Notes under the pieces: generated by a model | Database searches by the model: none | What the model saw: only the letters and a program-made list of their open reading frames with translations | What the model was told of the DNA's origin: nothing | Source: Acidovorax sp. HDW3 | Lineage (GTDB): Bacteria; Pseudomonadota; Gammaproteobacteria; Burkholderiales; Burkholderiaceae_C | DNA length: 64,000 bases | NCBI RefSeq assembly: GCF_011303755.1 | Contig: NZ_CP049885.1 | Span: forward strand, 2,822,001-2,886,000 | Direction: 5' to 3' | Shown: in pieces, positions 1 through 10,299 of the stretch | Position numbering within the stretch: position 1 is the first letter of the stretch | How the letters are laid out: every line of letters begins with the position of its first letter | Made by a program: the position numbers and the translations under genes

Positions 1-97
1 GGTATCTGTGTCTAAAAATAAACGTCGTAACCAATCCGTATTGCGCGGCGGCTGAAAGGCTCGGCCCGGAGCCCTTCCGACAGGAATTCGCAAATTC

Positions 98-110
98 TAG
101 GGAAAACCCT
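98..110. repeat. AGGGAAAACCCT short inverted repeat
   Basis: The sequence TAGGGAAAACCCT has AGGG/CCCT arms around AAAA. A second copy, AGGGAAAACCCTAG, occurs at 29110-29123 in the hemE-priA gap. Nothing else is recognisable in the first 150 bases except a short open frame from base 2 that ends at the TGA around base 55; it could be the tail of a gene outside the window but is too short to assign. Confidence 0.4.
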
Positions 111-151
111 GGTTCAACGCCAGTTTTACCTTTCTGTTTGTGTGTTAAGCG

Positions 152-1003
152 CTACGCCCGTGCGGGCGCGGGGGCCAGGGTGGAGGGCGGCAGGGCGTCG
201 AGCTCCTGCAGCAGCTGCGCCAGGGCGGCGCCGGCGGCCTGCACCAGGGCGCGGCCTTTTTCCGCCGTGGCCGCGCTGGCATCGCCCACGGCGCCGGCCA
301 GGTGGTAGTCCTGCATCGCCCAGCCCATCTTGGCGCTGCGGCCATTGCCCAAAATGGGGTACTGCTCGGCCCGGTCTTGCGAGCGCGAGCGCCAGTGCTG
401 CGCCTGCGCCATATCAACCTGCGCTGGCGCCAGGTGCAGCGCCATGGAGGTCTCAATGGCGCCGCCGTGGATGCCGAAGCGGTGCTCCTCGGCGCTGAAC
501 AGCGCCTGCACCGCCGGCGGCAGCGGCAGGCCAAACCAGCTGGCGCTGTAGGTCAGCAGGCCATGCTGCTGGCGCAGCTCGCGCGCGGCAATGTCCATGG
601 GAGCGACGTTGCCGCCATGGCCGTTGAGCAGCAGCAGCTTGCGAATGCCCGCGCGCGCCACGCCCGCACCCAGCTCGCCCCACAGCGCCAGCAGCGTCGC
701 CGGCGACAGGCTGAGGGTGCCGGGGTAGGCCAGGTGCTCGGTCGAGAGGCCCACGTTTTGCGGCGGCAGCAGCAGCAACGGCAACTCCGGCGGCAGCTGC
801 GCCAGGGCGGCGTCGAGCACGCCTTGCAGCAGCAGCGCATCGACCTGCAACGGCAGGTGCGGCCCGTGCTGCTCGATGGCCGCCACCGGCAGCACGGCCA
901 GGGTGCGTGCGGCCAGGCCGCTGGCCTGGGCGCGGGCAAAGTCGCGTGCCGAGACTTCGGCCCAGTAGCGCGAGGGCCAGTGCGTGAAAGCGGTTGCGGT
1001 CAT
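152..1003 (-). CDS. Creatininase-family amidohydrolase
   Basis: This 283-aa protein resembles the creatininase (creatinine amidohydrolase) family of metal-dependent cyclic-amide hydrolases. Visible family marks are an early EQHGPHLP metal-site motif, LLLNGHGGN in the middle, and a late GIHGGAIETS segment with further His/Glu ligands. These fit a cytoplasmic binuclear-metal hydrolase; the substrate is not evident, and members also act on formamide-type intermediates. The start at ATG 1003 was chosen because upstream codons are Arg-rich and non-conserved. No Shine-Dalgarno sequence precedes it; instead TACCAT lies 6 nt upstream. It is divergent from the secreted protein gene starting at 1138, with 134 bp between them. 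Confidence 0.8.
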   Translation of the reverse strand: MTATAFTHWPSRYWAEVSARDFARAQASGLAARTLAVLPVAAIEQHGPHLPLQVDALLLQGVLDAALAQLPPELPLLLLPPQNVGLSTEHLAYPGTLSLSPATLLALWGELGAGVARAGIRKLLLLNGHGGNVAPMDIAARELRQQHGLLTYSASWFGLPLPPAVQALFSAEEHRFGIHGGAIETSMALHLAPAQVDMAQAQHWRSRSQDRAEQYPILGNGRSAKMGWAMQDYHLAGAVGDASAATAEKGRALVQAAGAALAQLLQELDALPPSTLAPAPARA

Positions 1004-1137
1004 GCGGCAATGGTAACGGCGCCGGCCAGGGCGCTCCGGTGCAGCAAACTGCCGCCTCTTGCGCCGCTTTCTTGCCCCTTGGCGCAAACGCGGGCGCGGC
1101 ACAATCGGCGCCACTGCCCTGCTTTTCCCGTTCTGCC

Positions 1138-2103
1138 ATGCCTGCTGTTTTGCTCCGTTTTATGCGCTGCCTGGCGCTGTTGCTGGCGCTGCCACTGTGC
1201 GCGCGGGCGGCGGATTTTCGCGATCCGCAGGAGCAGCAGTTCATCGTCTGGCCCAACATCCCGGTGATCCGCGCCACCGACTTTGCCGAATACGCCGCCG
1301 ACCGCAAGGTGTTCGAGGAGCTGCACGGCGGCAAGGACCCGGCGACCATCGTCGCCGCGCTGCAGGCCGTCGATCAGCTGCAGGCGCACCACGAGCGCAC
1401 CGCCCTGGCCGAACTCGGGCGCAGCCTGAACGTGCTTTTTATCAGCGAGCTCGACCGCCTCACCCGCGCCACGCGCCTGCGCAGCCCCAAGCTGCGTTTT
1501 GACTTTGCCGGCATCACCCCTGCGGAGCTGCAGCGCCCAGCGGTACTGGACGCCAACGCCCTGGCCCAGCTCAAGGCCAAGGCCGGGCAGGTGACGCTGC
1601 TGGCCTACATGACCTACGCCCGCACCGAGGGCAGCGCCATCCAGGTGACGATGACCCTGGTCAAAACCAACGACGGCAGCGCGCAGAGCTTTACCGTCAC
1701 CGCCCTGGCCTCGCAGGCGGGCGCGGCGCTGGCGCAGGACGTATTCCACTACTTTTACGGCACCCGCTTTGCGCCCTACCGCAACCCGCTGGCGGGCAGC
1801 GAATGGCTGCAGCCCGCGCCCAGCCACCAGGACACGCTGGTGTCACTCGACAGCGCCAGCCGCTACTGCCAAAGCCAGGGTGCCGAGCTGCCCAGCGCCA
1901 GCGACATGGAAATGGGCGAAACCGCCGGCATCTACCACGAGGGCATCGAGGTCAAGCCCGAGCGCCTGTACCACCTGCGCAGCCAAGAGTTGTACGCCAG
2001 CGAGCGCGCCGACGGCCCGCGCCTGCGCCCCAACCCCAACGCCCAGGGCAGCAACGCTTACTATTACTGCATCCGTAAAAAAGCCAGCCGGGGCAAAAAG
2101 TAG
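1138..2103 (+). CDS. Secreted protein of unknown function
   Basis: This is a 321-aa protein that I do not recognise. The N-terminus has basic residues, a hydrophobic core (LALLLALPL) and an ARAA-D junction, a typical Sec signal peptide cleaved near residue 25, so the mature protein is probably periplasmic. The rest is soluble with no further membrane segment. The C-terminal third holds two cysteines (RYCQSQGAEL and YYYCIRKK) that could pair, and the tail is strongly basic. ATG 1138 places the signal peptide at the start; the open frame extends upstream but without signal features. dsbD begins 42 bp downstream on the same strand, so the two may be co-transcribed, which would suit a disulfide-bearing periplasmic protein (inference). 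Confidence 0.6.
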   Translation: MPAVLLRFMRCLALLLALPLCARAADFRDPQEQQFIVWPNIPVIRATDFAEYAADRKVFEELHGGKDPATIVAALQAVDQLQAHHERTALAELGRSLNVLFISELDRLTRATRLRSPKLRFDFAGITPAELQRPAVLDANALAQLKAKAGQVTLLAYMTYARTEGSAIQVTMTLVKTNDGSAQSFTVTALASQAGAALAQDVFHYFYGTRFAPYRNPLAGSEWLQPAPSHQDTLVSLDSASRYCQSQGAELPSASDMEMGETAGIYHEGIEVKPERLYHLRSQELYASERADGPRLRPNPNAQGSNAYYYCIRKKASRGKK

Positions 2104-2145
2104 GCCAGGAACCAAACCCGGCCACCGCAGCTCCCACCCTGCGAC

Positions 2146-4380
2146 ATGCCGCACCGCCCTTTCTCGCTCCCTTTCCCGACCCTTTTCCTGCGCCTCCTGA
2201 GCGCTCTTTTTTTTATAGCTGCCAGCGCTTTATCCACGGGCGCTGCAGCCCAAATCAACCTCAAAACCGGGGCCCAGCAAGGCAGCAGCCGCGTCAGCAC
2301 CGCCTACGTCCAGGCCGAACTCGTGGCGCACGCACCCGAGGGCGTGGCCCCGGGCAAGCCGCTGTGGTTCGGGCTGCTGCTGCAGCACCAGCCGCACTGG
2401 CACAGCTATTGGCACAACCCGGGCGATTCCGGCCTGCCAACGCAGCTGCAGTGGCAGCTGCCCGCCGGGCTGGACGCGGGCGACATCGCCTGGCCCGTGC
2501 CGCGCAAGCTGCCACTGGGCAAACTGGTCAACTTTGGCTACGAAGGCCAGGTGCTGCTGGCGGTGCCCGTCACCGTCACCCCCGCCTTTGCCCCCGGGCC
2601 GCTGGCGCACACGCTGAACGTGCAGCTGCACGCCTCCTGGCTGGTGTGCCGCCAGGAATGCATCCCGGAAGAAGGGCAGTTCAGCCTGCAGCTGCCGCTG
2701 CAAGGCAGCACCGCCAGCCAGGCCACACTGTTTGAGCGCACCCTGGGCCAGCAGCCCCAGGCCCTGCCGCTGGCCCCCACCAGCCAGGCCCGCCTGAGCG
2801 ACGACGGCCAGCGGCTGCAGCTGCGCCTGCAGGGCCTGCCGCCCGCGCTGCACGGCCAGGAACTGGCACTGTTCCCCGAAGACGCGGGCTGGCTGCACAA
2901 CGCCGGCGCCATCACCCAGTCCTGGCAGGGCGATGTCTGGACGGCGCAGCTGCCCATCTCCCCCGAGCGCAGCGCCAGCCCAGAACCGCTGGCGCTGCTG
3001 CTGGCGCAGGGCGAGCAGGGCTGGCGCGTACAGCTGCCGCTGCAAGGCCCGTGGCCGGCGCTGGCGCCTGCGGCCACGCTCTCGCCCGCGCTCGAAGCGG
3101 CGCTGCGCGCCAACGCCGCTGTTGCACCGGCCCCTCCGGCCCCACCCCCCCCCGCCGCCGCCCCCCTGGGCAGCTGGCTACTGGCGCTGGGCGGGGCGCT
3201 GCTGGGCGGGCTGATTCTCAACCTCATGCCCTGCGTGTTTCCGGTGCTGGCGATCAAGGTCGCCGGCTTTGCGCGCCACGCGCAAGACCAGCGCCTGCAC
3301 CGCATGAGCGGCCTGGCCTACACCGCCGGCGTGCTGGCCTCGTTCCTGGCGCTGGGGGCGCTGATGCTGGCCCTGCGCGCCGCTGGCGAGGCCGTGGGCT
3401 GGGGCTTTCAGCTGCAGTCGCCCGCCGTGGTCGCAGCGCTGGCGCTGCTGTTCACGCTCATCGGCCTGAACCTGGCCGGGCTGTACGAATTCGGGCAGAT
3501 GCTGCCCAGCTCCCTGGCCGGGCTGCAGCTGCGCCACCCGGTGCTCGACGCGTTTTTTACCGGCGTGCTGGCCGTCGCCATTGCCTCGCCCTGCACCGCA
3601 CCTTTCATGGGCGCCTCCCTGGGCCTGACGGCGCAGCTGCCCGCGCCCCAGGCGCTGGGCATTTTTGCCGCCCTGGGCCTGGGCCTGGCCCTGCCCTACC
3701 TGCTGGCGAGCTGGTGGCCGGCCCTGGCGCGAGCCCTGCCGCACCCGGGCGCCTGGATGCAAACGCTGCGCCGCTTCCTCGCCTTCCCCATGTTTGCCAC
3801 CGTGGTCTGGCTGTTGTGGGTGCTGGGCCAGCAAACCGGCATCGACGGCGCCAGCGCCCTGCTGGCGCTGCTGCTGCTCGTCGCCCTGCTGGCCTGGACG
3901 CTGACGCTGCACGGGCGCACACGGCTTGTGCTTGCTACGCTTTCGATAGCTACTAGCGCTTGGTGGATAAGCCTGAGCGGCCAAAAAATCATTGAACTGC
4001 AGCCCCCGCAAGCCAGCGCCAGCGCCCCGGCGCCGGGCTGGCAAGCCTGGCAACCGGGCCTGCCCGAACAGCTGCTGGCCCAGGGCCAGCCGGTATTCGT
4101 GGACTACACCGCCGCCTGGTGCGTGACCTGCCAGGTCAACAAGCAAACCACCCTCACCAACCCCGAGGTGCTGGCCGACTTTGCCGCCCACGGCGTTGCC
4201 CTGCTGCGCGCCGACTGGACGCGGCGCGACCCCGCCATCACCGCTGAACTCGCCCGCCTGGGGCGCAGCGGCGTGCCGGTGTACACGCTGCAGGCGCCGG
4301 GCGGCGCGCCGCTGGTGCTGACCGAACTGCTCTCGCGCCACGAGGTGCGCGCCGCCCTGGCGCAGCTGGCGCGGCCTTGA
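2146..4380 (+). CDS. dsbD: Thiol:disulfide interchange protein DsbD
   Basis: This 744-aa inner-membrane protein carries electrons from cytoplasmic thioredoxin to periplasmic disulfide isomerases and cytochrome c maturation. A signal peptide (to about residue 35) is followed by a periplasmic domain with a WLVCRQECIPE cysteine pair, like the ScsB/DsbD alpha domain. A CcdA-like membrane block follows, with LNLMPCVFPVL and ASPCTAPFMG, each holding one redox cysteine. The C-terminal thioredoxin domain has the active site WCVTC near residue 660. Two copies of the dispersed palindromic repeat lie in frame: one encodes the signal-peptide end (IAASALSTGAAA) and one the linker before the thioredoxin domain (IATSAWWISLSG). 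The frame is intact. Confidence 0.93.
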   Translation: MPHRPFSLPFPTLFLRLLSALFFIAASALSTGAAAQINLKTGAQQGSSRVSTAYVQAELVAHAPEGVAPGKPLWFGLLLQHQPHWHSYWHNPGDSGLPTQLQWQLPAGLDAGDIAWPVPRKLPLGKLVNFGYEGQVLLAVPVTVTPAFAPGPLAHTLNVQLHASWLVCRQECIPEEGQFSLQLPLQGSTASQATLFERTLGQQPQALPLAPTSQARLSDDGQRLQLRLQGLPPALHGQELALFPEDAGWLHNAGAITQSWQGDVWTAQLPISPERSASPEPLALLLAQGEQGWRVQLPLQGPWPALAPAATLSPALEAALRANAAVAPAPPAPPPPAAAPLGSWLLALGGALLGGLILNLMPCVFPVLAIKVAGFARHAQDQRLHRMSGLAYTAGVLASFLALGALMLALRAAGEAVGWGFQLQSPAVVAALALLFTLIGLNLAGLYEFGQMLPSSLAGLQLRHPVLDAFFTGVLAVAIASPCTAPFMGASLGLTAQLPAPQALGIFAALGLGLALPYLLASWWPALARALPHPGAWMQTLRRFLAFPMFATVVWLLWVLGQQTGIDGASALLALLLLVALLAWTLTLHGRTRLVLATLSIATSAWWISLSGQKIIELQPPQASASAPAPGWQAWQPGLPEQLLAQGQPVFVDYTAAWCVTCQVNKQTTLTNPEVLADFAAHGVALLRADWTRRDPAITAELARLGRSGVPVYTLQAPGGAPLVLTELLSRHEVRAALAQLARP
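2207..2255 (+). repeat. Palindromic repeat, copy 1 (inside dsbD signal peptide)
   Basis: The core ATAGCTGCCAGCGCTT is at 2215-2230 and the second half GGGCGCTGCAGCC at 2238-2250. It is read in frame as IAASALSTGAAA, the end of the hydrophobic stretch and the predicted signal-peptidase site of DsbD. Confidence 0.75.
3940..3988 (+). repeat. Palindromic repeat, copy 2 (inside dsbD linker)
   Basis: The core ATAGCTACTAGCGCTT is at 3946-3961, followed by a diverged second half (GGATAAGCCTGAGCGGCC). It is read in frame as IATSAWWISLSG, between the last membrane segment and the thioredoxin domain of DsbD. Confidence 0.7.
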
Positions 4381-4392
4381 AGGCAGTGCTAG

Positions 4393-4408
4393 TATTACAG
4401 ACGTAATA
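4393..4408. promoter_or_regulatory. Inverted repeat, probable operator of the AbrB/Doc module
   Basis: TATTAC-AGAC-GTAATA is a perfect 6-bp inverted repeat with 4-bp spacer, 26 bp before the antitoxin start. Antitoxins with AbrB/MazE folds autoregulate at such palindromes. The assignment to this antitoxin is inferred from position. Confidence 0.55.
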
Positions 4409-4433
4409 ACAACCCAGCCATCCCGAGGCCGCC

Positions 4434-4658
4434 ATGCACCAGCTCAAACTGACCCAGATCGGCAATTCTGTCGGCGCCATTTTTCCGCGCGAGCTGCTGC
4501 ATCGCCTGCAGCTGGAGAAAGGCGACAGCCTGTACGTCACCGAAATGCCCGATGGCCTGCGCATCACCAAGGACGACCCGGTGTTTGCCGAACAAATGCA
4601 GGCAGCGCGCGACATCATGAAAAAGCGCCGCGCCGTTTTGCACGAGCTGGCCAAGTGA
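4434..4658 (+). CDS. AbrB/MazE-like antitoxin
   Basis: This 74-aa protein has the swapped-hairpin AbrB/MazE DNA-binding signature: KLTQIGNSVGAIFPREL near the N-terminus, then LQLEKGDSLYV. The acidic, helical C-terminal tail (KDDPVFAEQMQAARDIMKKR) would bind and neutralise the toxin. It precedes doc, whose GTG start overlaps its stop codon, a coupled antitoxin-toxin order. The inverted repeat at 4393-4408 is the likely autoregulatory operator. Classical Doc toxins pair with Phd; here the antitoxin belongs to the AbrB superfamily. Confidence 0.85.
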   Translation: MHQLKLTQIGNSVGAIFPRELLHRLQLEKGDSLYVTEMPDGLRITKDDPVFAEQMQAARDIMKKRRAVLHELAK

Positions 4659-5058
4659 GCCACGCCATGGCGCACTGGCACTGGCTGGCGCGCGACGTCA
4701 TCGTCGCCATCCACGACATGCAACTGGCCGAACACGGCGGCCTGGCGGGCACCCGCGACGCGGGCCTGCTCGGCTCCGCCCTCGGGCGCGCGCAGCACCT
4801 GGCCGCCTACGGCGCGCCCGACCATGCGGCGCTGGCCGCTGCGTATGGCTGGGGTATTTCACGCAACCACCCGTTCATGGATGGCAACAAACGCACGGGC
4901 TTCGTGGCAACCGAACTCTTTTTGCAACTCAACGGCTACGAGCTGACCGCCGACGATAGCGCCTGCGTGCTCACCATGCTCGCCGTCGCCGCCGGCGATC
5001 TCAGCGAGGACGACTTTGCCACCTGGCTGCGCACGCACAGCCAGCGGCGCAGCGCCGC

Positions 5059-5062
<4 letters not shown>
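4655..5062 (+). CDS. doc: Doc-type (Fic-fold) death-on-curing toxin
   Basis: This 135-aa protein of the Doc branch of the Fic family shows the complete catalytic motif NHPFMDGNKRTG, including the His and the D-G-N-K anion-binding loop. Doc phosphorylates EF-Tu and so blocks translation; activity here is inferred from the motif. The start is either GTG 4655, in a GTGA overlap with the antitoxin stop, or ATG 4667 in the same frame. The gene is convergent with the Rep helicase gene; both stop codons share 5059-5062. Nothing suggests inactivation. Confidence 0.87.
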
Positions 5063-7140
<2,078 letters not shown>

Positions 7141-7199
7141 GGGCGGGCGCAAAAGCGTTAAATCATAGCCAATGACACAGCCGGGCTCAGCACATATTC

Positions 7200-8621
7200 T
7201 CAGCGCCCGAACGCCCGCTGGGCCTGCGTCCAGGCCGCCAGCCACTCGTACTGGCGTTGCCGGAGCAATGCGGCGGCCTGCAACTGCATCCCTTGCACTT
7301 CCAACACTGCCGTACCCGCCACTGTGCCCGACTGCCACGCCTGGTCGATGGCGCTAGCACTGGCCTGATGGCGCTGCAGCTCTTTGCGCGCCAGCACTAC
7401 CCGCCCCTGGGCGGATGCGATGGCGTGCAAGCCAACATCCGCCTCCACCAACGCTCGCAGCACCGTTTGACGGTACTGTGCATAGGCTTCGTCGGCCCCA
7501 GCCTGCGCGACCTGCGCTTGTGCCCGGCGCTGGCCGCCATCGAACAACGGCATGCTCAAGGCGACCTGTGTCGCCCACGCCAGAGCATTCGCCCCCAGCC
7601 ACTGATCCAGGCCAGGGCTAGCGTACCCGGCATTGCCCGTCAGTATCAGCGTTGGGTAGCGCTCCCGTGCCACCTGCTGCGCACTCTGGGACGCCGCCAA
7701 CACGCGCTGCCAGGCGGCAGCGACATCAGCCCGCCGCCCCATGACGGTGGCCGGCATGTCAGGCGGCAACGCCCCCGTGAAATCCGCCAGGCGCTCCCAC
7801 CACTGGGAGTTCTCAGGAACGAGCAGCGCGCCCGGCGCCCGCCCCAGCAACAGAGCCAGCTGCGCGAACGCCGCATGGTGGTGCTGAGACAGCTCGGCCC
7901 GCCTGTCCTGGCCGGCATCTTGTGCGCGCTGCGCTTGGCGCAACGATTCCCGAGTACCAATCCCCCCCGCCAAGCGACGTTGCTCAATCTCGACGAGCGT
8001 TTGCAACAAGCCCACGGCAACATACTGGGCTACGATGTCGGCTTCCAGCCGACGCAGCTCGACATAGGTCTGCACAATCTCCGATGTCAGCCAACACCGC
8101 AGGGCACGCAAGTCCTCGGCACTGGCAAGCGTTTGATGCTCTGCCGCTCGTTGTGCTCGTGACAAACGCCCCAACAAATCGATTTCATAGCGACCTTCAA
8201 GTGCCCCCCCCAGACGCCGCTGCCACGCTGGGGGCGTATCGGTACGGGAACCATCCGGATGGTGCAAGCCCATCTGCGGAGTGCGTTCGTGCGCCACGCT
8301 CGCCTGTACCCAAAAGGATGGCGCTCGCGCCGCCGCCTTGGCGTCGGCCCAGGCCTGGGCTTGCTCCAGACGGGCCAGCAAGACCTGCAGATCGGCACTA
8401 TCGCGCATGGCCTGCTCAATCCAGACGTTGAGCGTGTCATCCCCCAAGACCATCCACCACGCAGGTGTGGGATCGGCATCCACCACCACCGGTACGGCGG
8501 CAGACCACACCGAGGGCGCGTGCATACGGGCCGGGGGGATGTCTGCCGGCGTTGTACATGCACCAAGAATCAACACTGAAAGGAGCGCAAGCCCATGCTG
8601 CATCCGCATCTGACACCTCAC
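7200..8621 (-). CDS. Outer-membrane efflux lipoprotein, TolC/NodT family
   Basis: This 473-aa outer-membrane channel of the NodT-type RND/ABC export family has an N-terminal lipoprotein signal with lipobox LGAC (Cys 22 from the GTG start). The body shows the internally repeated alpha-barrel pattern: early WARLEQAQAWADAKAA-like helices and later LPLFDGGQRRAQ-type residues (here SMPLFDGGQRRAQAQ). It should bridge the periplasm with the adaptor encoded upstream. Start GTG 8621 gives a GTGA overlap with the adaptor stop; ATG 8609 and ATG 8603 are alternatives. It is the last gene of the four-gene export operon. Confidence 0.87.
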   Translation of the reverse strand: MRCQMRMQHGLALLSVLILGACTTPADIPPARMHAPSVWSAAVPVVVDADPTPAWWMVLGDDTLNVWIEQAMRDSADLQVLLARLEQAQAWADAKAAARAPSFWVQASVAHERTPQMGLHHPDGSRTDTPPAWQRRLGGALEGRYEIDLLGRLSRAQRAAEHQTLASAEDLRALRCWLTSEIVQTYVELRRLEADIVAQYVAVGLLQTLVEIEQRRLAGGIGTRESLRQAQRAQDAGQDRRAELSQHHHAAFAQLALLLGRAPGALLVPENSQWWERLADFTGALPPDMPATVMGRRADVAAAWQRVLAASQSAQQVARERYPTLILTGNAGYASPGLDQWLGANALAWATQVALSMPLFDGGQRRAQAQVAQAGADEAYAQYRQTVLRALVEADVGLHAIASAQGRVVLARKELQRHQASASAIDQAWQSGTVAGTAVLEVQGMQLQAAALLRQRQYEWLAAWTQAQRAFGR

Positions 8622-9565
8622 AACGCCTGGAAGCGCGCAATGACCCGCTGCCCAATGAGCAGCTCATCGGCCTGTTCGAGCGCAATGACGACCTCCACGA
8701 CCCGGTTGTCTTGCCGCTCCAGGGGATCGTCGCTGGGCGTGCGCGCCCCCACCACGCGGCCAATACGCAATACATGAGCACGCCACATACGGTGCGGTTG
8801 GGCTTGCAACACCACTTGTACGGCCTGCATGGGGCGCACTGCATCCAAGTACTGCTCCTCCAGTTCCGCACGCACAATGCGTGGGCCATCGGGGGCAAAG
8901 AGGAACAGGGGCGTAACGTTGAGCGTGCTCACGCCATTGCCTGGGCGTGCCTGGCGCTGAATGATCTGCCCGGAGAGCGGCGCCACTACGGCACGCTCAT
9001 GCAATTCGCGTTCTGCAACAGCGGCACGTGCACGGGCCGTGGCCGTGTGGGCCTGGGCCGATTGGCGTGCCACCAACGCCAACGCCAAGGCATCACGGGC
9101 GCGATCGAGCTCCTGCTGAGGCACCGTTCCAGTGGCGGCCAGGGGTTCGAGGCGACGAACTTCGCGCTCTGCCGCCGTCCATTCGACATGTGCCTTCGCC
9201 TGCTCTTTACTGGCTTGGTCGATCTCACGCTGCATCAAAACCAAGTTGCGCTGCGCAAGCTCATCATCCAGCGTTGCCAGTACCTGGCCCGCGAGTACAT
9301 GCTCGCCCTCCTCCACCAATACCTTGGCAATGACGCCATCACGGCGTGCAGCCAGGCGGATCACACCACCTTCAATATCCACCCGTCCCCGAGCCGTCGC
9401 ACTGAAAAGCGGCATTGGCTGGGACGGTGGGATTACAGCCGTGTGCGCCGGCACAGTGTCACTGCATGCCAGTACCAATCCCAAGGCAGCGAAACATCCA
9501 AAAACTACACCATAGCGCAGCGTGCGCCGCCAAAACTGGCCGTTTACATCAACGCGTGTTTGCAT
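8618..9565 (-). CDS. Periplasmic adaptor (HlyD/MacA/DevB-type membrane fusion protein)
   Basis: This 315-aa membrane-fusion protein has a hydrophobic N-terminal segment ending in LVLAC, which may be a lipobox or a membrane anchor. A first half-lipoyl segment follows (RRDGVIAKVLVEEGEHVLAGQ), then a coiled-coil hairpin rich in Ala/Glu/Arg, the second lipoyl half (APLSGQIIQRQARPGNGV) and a beta-barrel. It links an ABC permease to an outer-membrane channel. Its gene lies between the ATPase (9-bp gap upstream) and the channel (GTGA overlap downstream). The size and partners fit the DevB subgroup. Confidence 0.87.
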   Translation of the reverse strand: MQTRVDVNGQFWRRTLRYGVVFGCFAALGLVLACSDTVPAHTAVIPPSQPMPLFSATARGRVDIEGGVIRLAARRDGVIAKVLVEEGEHVLAGQVLATLDDELAQRNLVLMQREIDQASKEQAKAHVEWTAAEREVRRLEPLAATGTVPQQELDRARDALALALVARQSAQAHTATARARAAVAERELHERAVVAPLSGQIIQRQARPGNGVSTLNVTPLFLFAPDGPRIVRAELEEQYLDAVRPMQAVQVVLQAQPHRMWRAHVLRIGRVVGARTPSDDPLERQDNRVVEVVIALEQADELLIGQRVIARFQAL

Positions 9566-9574
9566 GATCGGTTG

Positions 9575-10288
9575 TTAGTTACAAAGAAAAAGGGGGTTTT
9601 GACGCTCATCGCGCACGATGCAACCATCCTCCAAATGAAGGACACGGTCGGCATGTGACAGCAGCCTGGGATCGTGCGTCACACCCAGCACCGTGGCGCC
9701 ATGCGTATGAGCGATCTGTTTGAGCAGGTCAATGACGATCTGGCCGTTGACCTTGTCAAGTGCAGAAGTGGGCTCGTCGGCAAACACCAGCGCTGGCTCC
9801 TTGGCCAGCGCCCGGGCAATGGCCACCCGTTGTTTTTCCCCACCGGAGAGCTCCGCCGGGCGCAAATGGCTGCGCGTCTGCAAGCCCACTTCAGCCAGTA
9901 CCTTCCGGGCCCGGGTCTCAGCCTCTGCCCCCCGCAGCCCCAGGTACTGCAGCGGCAAAATGACATTTTCCAAAGCTGTCAGAGCAACAAAAAGATTGAA
10001 CCCCTGGAACACAAAACCACAGTGCTGTAGCCGAAAACGATCGAGCTCGCGCTCATTGAGTGCCCACAAATCAACCCCCAATGCCTGCACTTGGCCGGTA
10101 TCTGGGCGCAGCAGGCCCGCCAGCATTGACAACATGGTGCTTTTGCCAGACCCAGAAGGACCGACCACCAGGGTCAGCTCATGCGGAAAAATATGAACCG
10201 CACTGTTTTTGATCACCTCAGCACGCACTTTGCCTACGGTGAACGCTTTCGAAATGCCCTGACTCGACAGGGTAGGGGCAAACGCCAT
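9575..10288 (-). CDS. ABC exporter ATP-binding protein (DevA/MacB-type)
   Basis: This 237-aa ABC ATPase has Walker A GPSGSGKST, Q-loop FVFQGFNLF, signature LSGGEKQRVAIARAL, Walker B ALVFADEPTSALD and H-loop VTHDPR. It is of the LolD/MacB/DevA class, which energises mechanotransmission-type permeases. It should dimerise at the cytoplasmic face of the permease encoded 11 bp upstream. The full motif set indicates an active ATPase. Confidence 0.92.
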   Translation of the reverse strand: MAFAPTLSSQGISKAFTVGKVRAEVIKNSAVHIFPHELTLVVGPSGSGKSTMLSMLAGLLRPDTGQVQALGVDLWALNERELDRFRLQHCGFVFQGFNLFVALTALENVILPLQYLGLRGAEAETRARKVLAEVGLQTRSHLRPAELSGGEKQRVAIARALAKEPALVFADEPTSALDKVNGQIVIDLLKQIAHTHGATVLGVTHDPRLLSHADRVLHLEDGCIVRDERQNPLFLCN

Positions 10289-10299
10289 AAAGGGGCTCC

